Origin: Mycobacterium kubicae
GTDB lineage: Bacteria > Actinomycetota > Actinomycetes > Mycobacteriales > Mycobacteriaceae
Length of the DNA: 64,000 nt
NCBI RefSeq assembly: GCF_015689175.1
Contig: NZ_CP065047.1
Span: 3,968,001-4,032,000 of the forward strand
Direction of reading: 5' to 3'
Position 1 is the stretch's first letter. Every line of letters begins with the position of its first letter. The position numbers were made by a program, and so were the translations under genes. Below, piece after piece: positions 43,601 through 51,091 of the stretch. The notes under the pieces were generated by a model. That model saw only the letters and a program-made list of their open reading frames with translations, was not told the origin of the DNA and did not search any database.

Positions 43601-44000
43601 ACGGCAGTGGGACGCGCGGTGGCGCGCCGGGCGACTCCGCGGCTCGCGGTGCGGGCGGATCCAAGTTCTGCAGACGCTTGACGCGGTCGTATCCCACCGC
43701 TACCCGTCTGGGTCGAATCTGCCCGGTGACCTCCGGTGCCGACTCCGGGGTGTCGTGCGATTCGGCCCGCGGTTCTACCGCGCTGTTCTGCGCCGCGGCG
43801 GACTCCGTAGAGCCGCCATCAGATGCGGATGGATGCGGCTCGGTGACTTCTTCATCAGGCTTCTCATGGGAAACCGGCGTCGCGTCGTCATGCCGCTTTC
43901 CCCGGCCAAGGTGGACCCGCCGCCGCTTCGTTTCGGCGGGTAACCAGGGCGGACGAGCCAGCGATCCACGCTCGCCATCGGCCGGTGTGTGCTTCGGCAT
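40632..44000 (-). CDS. EspI-like MinD/ParA-family ATPase with very long repeat-bearing N-terminus, second copy
   Basis: 1122 residues, far longer than ESX-1 EspI (about 666). The N-terminal 830 or so residues are disordered: a basic start (PAETKRRRVHLGRGKRHDD), then a long Glu/Pro/Ser/Ala-rich region with recurrent EPEWRF/EPEWQV motifs and a 72-residue tandem repeat, then a Pro-rich block (PPPPPAPAPPPQ). The C-terminal 260 residues are a MinD-like ATPase with VLSIKGGVGKTTTT near 878, VIAVDANPDRGTLGER and IILTDCGTG, clearly paralogous to the copy at 31.5 kb. The ATG at 44000 follows GGGAGGG. It is the last gene of the leftward eccC-eccD-mycP run, 65 bases after mycP. It may regulate or energise secretion. 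Confidence 0.85.
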   Translation of the reverse strand: MPKHTPADGERGSLARPPWLPAETKRRRVHLGRGKRHDDATPVSHEKPDEEVTEPHPSASDGGSTESAAAQNSAVEPRAESHDTPESAPEVTGQIRPRRVAVGYDRVKRLQNLDPPAPRAAESPGAPPRVPLPSRLRAAFVAPENRPEDAHAKPSPQPTAPPVATDPHEIHPSAPDPSAVHEIAEDSVSGSADDSVSSYIAHEQTTHSAPEVDLPLPEEVSEVAAEPETEAPAEVEPPTEGTTQAEYAPQSTPEPEWRFAELAADFPVAEPASSDVEASVEADSPGEVVSVEAESGPELMPEPESRVDPPVTELAAAQEVSADDLPVDRVEPPVEAEPGPVLTPEPEWRFEEAEAIAEVASPVEAEPNLASTPEPEWQVESPVTELAADQEVSADDLPVDRVEPPVEVEAGPELTPEAEWRFEEAEAIAEVASPVEAEPSLGSLLEPEWQVDPPVTELGAEEHHSPDVEAPAQAESTVEPEWRFEEPETPAEVESPGAATVEPEPLTEPSPPGWLAEPVEIPEPSREADPGSLEPPAQDAALPEPAPAGELDEIEMRAAALLEQMAARRARASAEPMEQPSEVASNDNEAAAAWTSDSPADADELASESTEWISESPAEAVETPSVPHSEDLESPPEPAIDQPVEASSEPGKDPSPPTEVEPPREERSKGATARRPALPPWQMAGPMVTAQFEHVGSEEPVAPYAPPPPPAPAPPPQESPAAQAMPPHAPNYGPPSQPPARPRPGALPPLPPPLPPTAFPPPPWWPAPGRRVAPQAQQQPPAMRTDQQARPHPTPPQPPAGGPPPTYQPFRVPPPIEEAEIANPDRFAPPSGWRRAVHKATSGHVNPGASRKERRQEHLLAEIRQPIVGDFRIAVLSIKGGVGKTTTTFGLGSALATVRHDRVIAVDANPDRGTLGERVGDYSTRSTVRDLLSDPNINRYADVRNHTLMATSRLEVLASEQDPAVSEIFGADDYRRTVDILRHFYNIILTDCGTGIMHSAMSAILDLAHTIVLVSSPAIDAARSASATLDWLMQHGHSGLVREAHVVLSASRPGSAALKLDKVYDHFQTRCRSIHLIPFDPHLAEGADVDFGRLNPATRQAYLELAGSVAQNFGRLRPREQS
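42629..43076. repeat. Tandem 216-bp coding repeat in the long espI-like gene
   Basis: The block GTTCCGTAACCGGTG occurs at 42629, 42845 and 43061, exactly 216 bases apart, with highly similar sequence between. The unit encodes 72 residues containing two EPEW-type motifs, so the protein has an underlying spacing of about 36 residues. The copies differ by scattered substitutions, and no frame is broken. Confidence 0.88.
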
Positions 44001-44065
44001 CGCCCTCCCTTCCAGGTCGCCGAGTGCGCTTGACGCCGTCTTCAATGGTACGTAGCGCCAAACGC

Positions 44066-45499
44066 TTAATTTCCAGTCGAATCCTGCAGCAGGTCGGCCT
44101 CAGCGGCATCGGACGTACGGGCCTCCCGTCGTCGTCTGGCCACCGAAAATGCCCCCGCCACGCCCGCCAGCGCGATGGCACCGGCGGTGGTCGAGAGCAC
44201 GATGATGCGGGCGCGCTGGCTGCGCGGATCGACATGCGGACGTCCGGCGATCCGGGCTCCGGCATCGGGGTTGGACACCTGGTCGGCCGGCGGTAGGCGG
44301 TAGGTCAGGGCGGCGACCGGGTCGATTACGCCATATCCGGTCGCTTCGTTGGGTCCCGCGCCCGGCGTGTGGGCGGTCCGCTTGATCAGATCCATCACCT
44401 GACCGGCGGTCAACTCGGGGAATCGGGATCGGATCAGGGCCACCACGCCGGATACGAAGGGGGCGGCAAAGCTGGTGCCGTTGATGGGCGCCAGCCCCTG
44501 TTGGCTCATGACGGCGTTGATCAGGCCAGGACCGTTCGAATCGAGTGAGGTGATGCGCTCCCCAGGCGCGGCGACGCCGACCCACGGTCCGTGCAGGCTG
44601 AAGTCGGCGGGCTCTCCGGCGGCCGTCAGCGCGCCGACGGTCAATACGTAGTCGTTGAACCAGGCGGGGCTGGCGATGGTCCGTACCGACTCCCAACCGC
44701 TTCGCAGCGGCATGTTCGGGTCAGGCATGGCGTTCTGTGTCTTGCACAGCCCCTGGTTGTTGAAGTTTCCCGCCGCGGCCACCACCACGACGTTGTGTTC
44801 GAAGGCGTAGCGAACCGCCCGCCCCAGTTGCGCATCGTCGAGTCCGGCCCCGACCGGGCTGCATGCCACCTCGGATAGGTTGATCACGGTGGCGCCCATG
44901 CCGACCGCGCGAGTGATCGCGTACGCCAGCGTCAGGGTGTTGCCGTATCCCGGCGACGTCGCATTGGGGTCGTTGTTCTGTACCGAGCCGCCCTCTTTGA
45001 CGCCGTACACGGTGCTGTTCTGTCGGATCGAGAGAATGGACGCCTCCGGCGCTACGCCAGCGAAACCGTCGGCCTGGCTGGGCGCGCCGGCGATGATGCC
45101 GGCAACCAACGTTCCGTGGGCGTCGCAGTCCTGCAGACCGTCGGTGTTCGACACGTAGTCACCGCCGCCTTCCAACGCCGGAAGCCGGGGGTTGCGGTTG
45201 ACGCCGGTGTCGATGACCGCGACTTTTTGTCCGGCTCCCCGCGAGAACCGCCACGCATTCGGGTAACCGAGCATCGCTTCGGCGCTCGTCTGCAAAGTGA
45301 AATCGCTTTGCGGTAACACCCCGGTCGGAACACCACAGATCGCCTTGAGATCGGTCGGCTCGATGGGGCCCAGCGGCCCGTTCGGCGGAGGACCGGGTTC
45401 AACGACCGGTGGCCCAATCGCCCCGGCTTGAGCTGGCGAGAACATCACCCCCAACAGGAATGCAGCCAGTAACGCAGCAACCCGTCGGCCACCGTTCAT
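44066..45499 (-). CDS. mycP: Mycosin, membrane-anchored subtilisin-like protease MycP
   Basis: 477 residues. An N-terminal Sec-type signal (RRVAALLAAFLLGVMFSPAQAGA) is followed by a subtilase domain: Asp in VAVIDTGVN near 95, His in DAHGTLVAGI near 127, oxyanion Asn in VVAAAGN, Ser in NGTSFAAPFVSG near 343. A C-terminal TM helix (IIVLSTTAGAIALAGVAGAF) and a basic tail anchor it. Mycosins are essential for ESX function and stabilise the membrane complex, apart from proteolysis. All active-site residues are present. The ATG at 45499 overlaps the eccD stop by four bases. Confidence 0.95.
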   Translation of the reverse strand: MNGGRRVAALLAAFLLGVMFSPAQAGAIGPPVVEPGPPPNGPLGPIEPTDLKAICGVPTGVLPQSDFTLQTSAEAMLGYPNAWRFSRGAGQKVAVIDTGVNRNPRLPALEGGGDYVSNTDGLQDCDAHGTLVAGIIAGAPSQADGFAGVAPEASILSIRQNSTVYGVKEGGSVQNNDPNATSPGYGNTLTLAYAITRAVGMGATVINLSEVACSPVGAGLDDAQLGRAVRYAFEHNVVVVAAAGNFNNQGLCKTQNAMPDPNMPLRSGWESVRTIASPAWFNDYVLTVGALTAAGEPADFSLHGPWVGVAAPGERITSLDSNGPGLINAVMSQQGLAPINGTSFAAPFVSGVVALIRSRFPELTAGQVMDLIKRTAHTPGAGPNEATGYGVIDPVAALTYRLPPADQVSNPDAGARIAGRPHVDPRSQRARIIVLSTTAGAIALAGVAGAFSVARRRREARTSDAAEADLLQDSTGN

Positions 45500-46980
45500 G
45501 ACAGGCCCAGTCGCTGGTACACGCCGAGGACCCACAGTGCCAGCGGTAGCAGCGACCCGACGGCCACGTACTCGCAGTAGGCAAGCAGCGTCGCCAGGCG
45601 CCCAGACGCCCGACCTCCAGCTTGAGCCAACCCCGCCGTCGCAGCGCCAATCGCGACGGCGAGCAGGATTCCCAGGGCAGCCACCGGCATCGGGTTGACC
45701 CCGCGCTGAGCCAGCACGCAAGTGCCCACCACAATCGCGAGGCCCGGCACCGCCACCGCGCCACGCTCAAACCAGGTGTCGAGCCTCCTGGTTTGGATCG
45801 CCAAGACGGCGGCGCAGGCCAACGCCAGGGCGAACAGCGGCCACCGCACGGGAGCGCGACCACCGAGGAGCAGCGTGACACTGACCGCCACGGCTGCGGC
45901 CAACCCGGACAACAGGGCTGCCCGCGTAATGGCCGCCGACTTCGCCTTGGCCCAAACGGCTTCCGCGGTCGGCATCGCCACGCCCGAATGGTCTTCGTGT
46001 TTCTTGCTCGCCGTTGGCTGGAACGGATTATCGAAATCCCAACCGTCGCGCTTGGGTTCAGCCTGGACGGTCGGTGTCTTGAATCGCCCGAGCCGAGCGG
46101 TCAGTCTCGGTACCAGGAGCGAGAGCAACGTCGCGAACACCGCCAGGCTCACGAATACCACGTCGGCGCGCAGGTGCAACCCACGGCACAGGATCGCGAC
46201 CCCTACCAGACCGAACAGCAGCGCGCTGGCTAGATACGCCCAGTGTCCAGTTCCGATCACCCAGTCGTAGACGAGACACAGCACCAACACCGCACCGCAC
46301 GCGGCGGCCAGGCCGTAGTCGCCGTAGCCCGCGAGGACCGTGCACGCGTTCCCGGCGGTAAGCGGGATCGCCGCCCATCCCAGCCACGCGGCGACGTCGT
46401 CAAGCCGATACGACCGGTGGGCCATCGCAGCACCGCCGACAAGCGTCAACACGACCGCACCGGCAAGCCCGACGATCACCCAGTGGTTCGTAGCCTCGGC
46501 CCGGCCTACCACGCAGTACACCATCGCGAGCGCGGCCAGGTGGACCGCGACGAATGCCATCCAGCGCGCCGAGACCGCGCCCCAGGCGGCGTGTGCCGCC
46601 TTGTTCAGCCGTCCCACGGCGTCGACCACGTCGTCGTACAGGGTCGGCGGCGACAACGCCCGCTCAGCTGACAGGCGCAGCAGTTCGCCACTGGTTATTT
46701 CGGCCTCGCGCAGCGTTTGGTCCGGCCGCAGGACAGTACCGGTGTCGAATCGGCTGAGCACCCAGAAACTGCGCCGGTCGTCCTTGCTCGACGCGTCGTC
46801 GTCAACGCCGGTGTGGCGGGAGCGGACGAGCCGGGCCAGATCCGCGATGAATCCCGAGACCGGGACATCCAGCGGCAGCGCGATGTCCAACTGCGTCCGG
46901 CCGCCGAACACCGACACCCGAATCTGCTCGGGCGCCGGCGACACCACATGCGTGCGGCGAAGTTCGCTGACCCCTGTCAC
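45496..46980 (-). CDS. eccD: ESX membrane protein EccD, copy 1
   Basis: 494 residues: an N-terminal ubiquitin-like domain (about 18-100, IRVSVFGGRTQLDIALPLDVPVSGF) and a linker, then 11 predicted hydrophobic segments. EccD forms the central dimeric membrane barrel of each ESX protomer. The GTG start at 46980 overlaps the eccC stop (GTGA) and its stop overlaps the mycP start, giving a tight eccC-eccD-mycP run. The loop between TM blocks contains FKTPTVQAEPKRDGWDFDNPF. A second, clearly different EccD is encoded divergently from eccC at 51.1 kb. Confidence 0.93.
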   Translation of the reverse strand: MTGVSELRRTHVVSPAPEQIRVSVFGGRTQLDIALPLDVPVSGFIADLARLVRSRHTGVDDDASSKDDRRSFWVLSRFDTGTVLRPDQTLREAEITSGELLRLSAERALSPPTLYDDVVDAVGRLNKAAHAAWGAVSARWMAFVAVHLAALAMVYCVVGRAEATNHWVIVGLAGAVVLTLVGGAAMAHRSYRLDDVAAWLGWAAIPLTAGNACTVLAGYGDYGLAAACGAVLVLCLVYDWVIGTGHWAYLASALLFGLVGVAILCRGLHLRADVVFVSLAVFATLLSLLVPRLTARLGRFKTPTVQAEPKRDGWDFDNPFQPTASKKHEDHSGVAMPTAEAVWAKAKSAAITRAALLSGLAAAVAVSVTLLLGGRAPVRWPLFALALACAAVLAIQTRRLDTWFERGAVAVPGLAIVVGTCVLAQRGVNPMPVAALGILLAVAIGAATAGLAQAGGRASGRLATLLAYCEYVAVGSLLPLALWVLGVYQRLGLS

Positions 46981-49900
46981 AGGTCCGCCATCTTCGAAAG
47001 CTGGATCACTCCGCTCTTTGCGGTGCGGGAGATCAACATCCCTCGCCCAGGGGGCATCTCGGTCGCCTTATAACCGAAGAACGCACCTTCGTCCTTGGTT
47101 CCGCTCATCACCAGCGCATTGCACGATAAGTCTTTCAGGCGCCCCATGAACTGGTCCATCATGGCGCGCTGAGCGCCGCCGATTCGACGGGTGACGATGA
47201 CCCGCAAGCCGATATCGCGTGCCTGCGGAAGGTATTCGACCAGGGGCCCGAGCGGATGGGTCAGGGAACCGCCGGCGATCAGGTCGTAGTCGTCGATCAT
47301 GACGAACAAGTCAGGACCCGACCACCACGACCGGTCCTTGAGCTGTTGCTGAGTGATATCGCTGGGCGGCAACCGATCCCGCAATGACGCGGCCAGTGCG
47401 GTCATCAACTCGGTGCACGACTGCGATCCGGTGGCATAGCCCCCTAAGTATTCGTTGGCCACGACGCCGAGCATGGAGCGACGGAAGTCGATCAGAATGA
47501 TCTTGCATTCTTCGGGTGTCGCGTTCTCCATCAAGCCGGCAGCAATATTGCGCAGCAGTCCCGTTTTGCCGCATTCCGCCTCACCGATCGCCAGCAGATG
47601 CGGTTGGGCGTCGAAATCCATTACCACCGGCATCAGTTCGGCTTCGTTGATGCCAATTGCGAACCGTGACTTACTGAGCATCCCGGCCGACCGCGCCGCG
47701 CGCACCACGGCGGCGCGGTCCAACCTGTGCGGCAACATCCGCACCCGCGGGGACTGCCGTTTGCCGTAATGAGCCCGCACCGCCTCCACCGACGCGGCCA
47801 CGCCCTCGGGCAGATCTTCCACGCCAGAACTGGAATCCAACCGCGGCAAGGCGATCAGCAAGTGCAGGCGCTGATGCGTCATCCCTCGCCCGGGCCGACC
47901 GACCGGCACCAGCTCGGCGAACTTGCGGCCCACGTCGCTGTCGAGCGAATCACCCAGCTTCAACTCGATGCGGGTGCCGAGCATGTCCTTGACCGCGGGG
48001 CGCATCTCCATCCACCGCGACGCCGATACAACCAAGTGCACGCCGTAGGAAAGACCTTGAATGGCAAGCGCATTCAGCGTCTGCTCCAAGACCTCGAAAT
48101 CGCTGCGGATCGAAGCCCAGCCGTCGATCACCAGGAAGACGTCGCCGAACTTGTCTCGGCTCAACGGATCCTGTGCGGCGACCTCGGGAGGCAACGTCGC
48201 CAGGTGCGCCTTTCGCTGGCGGAAGTCGCGCATCGACTCGATGCCCAGATCACGGAACCGCAGCTCGCGGGATCGCAGGACGCCGGACACTTCGGCCACG
48301 GTGCGCCGGATGGCGTCGGCGTCCATGCGGCCGGCCACTCCCCCGACGTGCGGAAGGTTGGCCAGGCTGGACAGGGTGCCGCCGCCGAAATCCAGACAGA
48401 AGAACTGCACCTGCTCGGGGGTGTGCGTGGCCGCCGCCGACATGATCAGGGTCCGCAGGGCCGTCGATTTGCCCGACTGCGGTCCGCCGACCACGGCGAC
48501 ATTGCCTTGTGCGCCGGACAAATCGACCATCAGCACGTCCCGGCGCTGATCGTAGGGTCGGTCCACGACACCCATCGGCAACAACAATCGACCGTCCAGA
48601 TTCTCCCGAGCGTTCCAGGTCGGATCGGGCAACAGTTGGTTGATCGCCGGGCTTTTGTCCAGCGGCGGCAGCCACACTTCGTGAGCCGGTCGGCCGTGGC
48701 CTCGGAGACGTGACACCACCACATCGAGCAACGTCGTCTTCGTCGGCGAGGGAGCGCTTTGTGCCACCACATCTTCGGTGGCCTTGGCCGTCGCGACCTC
48801 GTCCCTCTTCACCGGGGTGGCGGTGAACAATTTGGGGGCCAGCGCACCGAGTTGCTTGTTTCTGCCGCTCTGCGCCGCCCGGCGAGGCCGCACGTACTCC
48901 CCTGACACGTACGACGTGTTGAACCGGATCGGTTCACTGGCATCGCATTTGAGGAACGCCGAACCCGGCACGCTGGGCAGGTGGTAGGCATCGGGTACGC
49001 CCAGCACGCTGCGCGACTCGCCGGCGGAGAACGTCTTGAGCCCAATGCGGTAGGACAGGTGGGAGTCCAGCCCGCGCAACTTGCCTTCCTCCAGGCGCTG
49101 GGACGCGAGCAGCAAGTGAACGTGCAGCGACCGGCCCAGACGACCGATCATCACGAATAATTCCGCGAAATCCGGCTTCTGCGAAAGTAATTCGGAGAAC
49201 TCGTCGACGATGATGAACAACGCCGGGAGTGGGTCGAGTTCGGCGCCGTTGGCGCGGGCGCGCTCGTACTCGTTGACGTTGGGGAAATTGCCGGCCGCCC
49301 GCAGCAGTTCTTGACGCCGGTTCAGCTCACCGGCCAGTGCGTCGCGCATGCGGTCCACCAGAATCAGCTCGTCTTCGAGGTTGGTGATGATCGCCGCGAT
49401 GTGCGGGACTCCCTCGAGTCCCAGAAACGTTGCACCACCTTTGAAGTCGACCAGCACCATGTTCAACACATCCGGCGAGTGCGACGTCACCATCGACAGG
49501 ACCAGCGTGCGCAGGAACTCCGACTTGCCGGAGCCGGTGGCGCCGATGCAAAGGCCGTGCGGACCCATGCCGGACTCCGCGGATTCCTTGATGTCCAGCT
49601 CGAGCGGCTGACCGTTGGGCGTGTACCCGATCGGCACCCGCAACCGTTCCCGCGGCGAACGCTTCCGCCACACTTGCTCGGGAACGATCTCGGCGGCGTC
49701 GGGAATTTTCAACAACGCCATCAACCCCGGGTCGGTTGCGCGTGAGTCGGCTTCCAGGCTGACGAAGTGCGCGGCACTGGCCAGGCGGTAGCGGCCGATG
49801 CGGCGAGCGGTCGCCTCGGCCTCGGCGACGGTGATGGTGTCCGGGGTAGCGAACCGCTCGACACCGACGGCGGTCCGCGCCCCCACGTCGTCGCCTTCCA

Positions 49901-50993
49901 CCACCAGCCGCAGGCCGCGTCGGGTCGCCGCCGCGTCGGATCCGGTGAGGTCCAACAGCGTCAGGCTGTCCAATCCGGCGTCGGTGACCAGCCGCTCGAC
50001 TCCGGTGATGTAGCCGTCGTCGATCACCACGACCAACTGTTTGAGACCCTTTGTCGGTTCGGCGTTGCGACTGAACCGGCCGCGCTCACCCAGGTCCGTG
50101 GCCAGCGACCGCTCCAGCAGTTCCAGGCTAAGGAACAGCAGACGCATCGAACCCATTCCGTCGCGGGCGGTGGGATGCTGGGCTTGCGGCAACCACTTCA
50201 CCCAGCTCCAGTTCTCCCCGTCGGGATTGGCGGTCACCACCGCCACCTGCACATGGTCGGGTCCATGAAAGGTGCACAGCTCGAGCACCATCGACCGCAC
50301 CAACTGGCGCGCCAACTTGCGGTCACCCTCGAAGGTGATCGCCGGAAAGGCCCGCAGTGACACCGCGGTAGGCAGGGCGTGTACGACGGAATGCGTCTTG
50401 ACAAAGCGCCGCAACGCCACCGTCGAGACCGGTTCCAGATCTTCGGGCGGCCCGGTCTCGGGCGCCAACAGGCGGGTGGCCAGTCGGTGAGTCCCGATGC
50501 CCACCCGGACATGACAGAAGTCGTTGTCGCTGGGGCGCCTTTCCCACATCCGGCGGGTGCCCACCACGTCGGCCAGCGCCCGCGGGTCGGGGTGGCTCCA
50601 TTCCAGCGCTGTGCGCTGGCCTTCGCCGGTCATGTCGGCGTCGTCGCGCAAGTTCGCCAGGTAGCTGAAGTAGTCCTTGCGTTCCTCGTTGAGCTCGGCG
50701 GCCGCCTTACCGGACCTGCCGCCACCGCCCATGAACATGCCGGCCATTGACATGACCATCATCATCGGGAAGATCAGAAACATCGGGTTGCGCGTCAGAT
50801 CCCGTCCTCCGACGGTCACCATCAAGGCGATCATCCCGATGACCGCAACGATCATCACGAACGGCATCAACTTCATCAACAAGTTGCCCGGAATCACCCG
50901 CGGCACCTCAGGTGGCGGTTGCAGGTTGACTTCACCGCCCGGCATCCGCGGCGGCGATACCCGCAGGCGGCGCACAAAACCCTGCGTACTCAA
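46977..50993 (-). CDS. eccC: ESX motor ATPase EccC, unsplit
   Basis: 1338 residues, the FtsK/SpoIIIE-type motor that recognises and drives substrates. Two N-terminal TM helices (FVMIVAVIGMIALMVTVGG and a Met-rich second) are followed by a stalk and three ATPase domains with Walker A GATGSGKSEFL near 490, GGPQSGKSTALR near 842 and GEAECGKTGLL near 1142, and Walker B-type IIVDEFSELL, LVIDGW and VMIDDYD. It is one chain, unlike the split EccCa1/EccCb1 of ESX-1 and like ESX-2, -3 and -5. I chose the TTG at 50993 (LSTQGFVRRLRVSPPRMPGGEVNLQPPPE), the usual EccC start; longer frames enter the divergent eccD region. GGGGA lies eight bases upstream. Confidence 0.95.
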   Translation of the reverse strand: MSTQGFVRRLRVSPPRMPGGEVNLQPPPEVPRVIPGNLLMKLMPFVMIVAVIGMIALMVTVGGRDLTRNPMFLIFPMMMVMSMAGMFMGGGGRSGKAAAELNEERKDYFSYLANLRDDADMTGEGQRTALEWSHPDPRALADVVGTRRMWERRPSDNDFCHVRVGIGTHRLATRLLAPETGPPEDLEPVSTVALRRFVKTHSVVHALPTAVSLRAFPAITFEGDRKLARQLVRSMVLELCTFHGPDHVQVAVVTANPDGENWSWVKWLPQAQHPTARDGMGSMRLLFLSLELLERSLATDLGERGRFSRNAEPTKGLKQLVVVIDDGYITGVERLVTDAGLDSLTLLDLTGSDAAATRRGLRLVVEGDDVGARTAVGVERFATPDTITVAEAEATARRIGRYRLASAAHFVSLEADSRATDPGLMALLKIPDAAEIVPEQVWRKRSPRERLRVPIGYTPNGQPLELDIKESAESGMGPHGLCIGATGSGKSEFLRTLVLSMVTSHSPDVLNMVLVDFKGGATFLGLEGVPHIAAIITNLEDELILVDRMRDALAGELNRRQELLRAAGNFPNVNEYERARANGAELDPLPALFIIVDEFSELLSQKPDFAELFVMIGRLGRSLHVHLLLASQRLEEGKLRGLDSHLSYRIGLKTFSAGESRSVLGVPDAYHLPSVPGSAFLKCDASEPIRFNTSYVSGEYVRPRRAAQSGRNKQLGALAPKLFTATPVKRDEVATAKATEDVVAQSAPSPTKTTLLDVVVSRLRGHGRPAHEVWLPPLDKSPAINQLLPDPTWNARENLDGRLLLPMGVVDRPYDQRRDVLMVDLSGAQGNVAVVGGPQSGKSTALRTLIMSAAATHTPEQVQFFCLDFGGGTLSSLANLPHVGGVAGRMDADAIRRTVAEVSGVLRSRELRFRDLGIESMRDFRQRKAHLATLPPEVAAQDPLSRDKFGDVFLVIDGWASIRSDFEVLEQTLNALAIQGLSYGVHLVVSASRWMEMRPAVKDMLGTRIELKLGDSLDSDVGRKFAELVPVGRPGRGMTHQRLHLLIALPRLDSSSGVEDLPEGVAASVEAVRAHYGKRQSPRVRMLPHRLDRAAVVRAARSAGMLSKSRFAIGINEAELMPVVMDFDAQPHLLAIGEAECGKTGLLRNIAAGLMENATPEECKIILIDFRRSMLGVVANEYLGGYATGSQSCTELMTALAASLRDRLPPSDITQQQLKDRSWWSGPDLFVMIDDYDLIAGGSLTHPLGPLVEYLPQARDIGLRVIVTRRIGGAQRAMMDQFMGRLKDLSCNALVMSGTKDEGAFFGYKATEMPPGRGMLISRTAKSGVIQLSKMADL

Positions 50994-51091
50994 CCGCTCA
51001 TTCCCCGCAACTCCAAACAGGCGACTAATTGGGCCTGGATGCCTGGGTAATGTCACCAGCGAATGACACAACCCGCAGGAGGCCGACAGCG
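50994..51091. promoter_or_regulatory. Divergent region between eccC and the second eccD
   Basis: 98 bp separating two oppositely transcribed core ESX genes, both with TTG starts. It holds the ribosome sites of both (GCAGGAGG at 51075-51082 for eccD copy 2). It must also hold both promoters, unless transcripts begin within the genes. No clear boxes can be seen. Confidence 0.4.

Noticed and set aside
40803..44055. Open frames on the plus strand across the long espI-like gene (e.g. 42718-43272, 43402-44055)
   Set aside because: They are low-complexity Ser/Gly/Ala translations produced by the repeat region, with no ribosome sites. The minus-strand MinD domain fixes the true frame.
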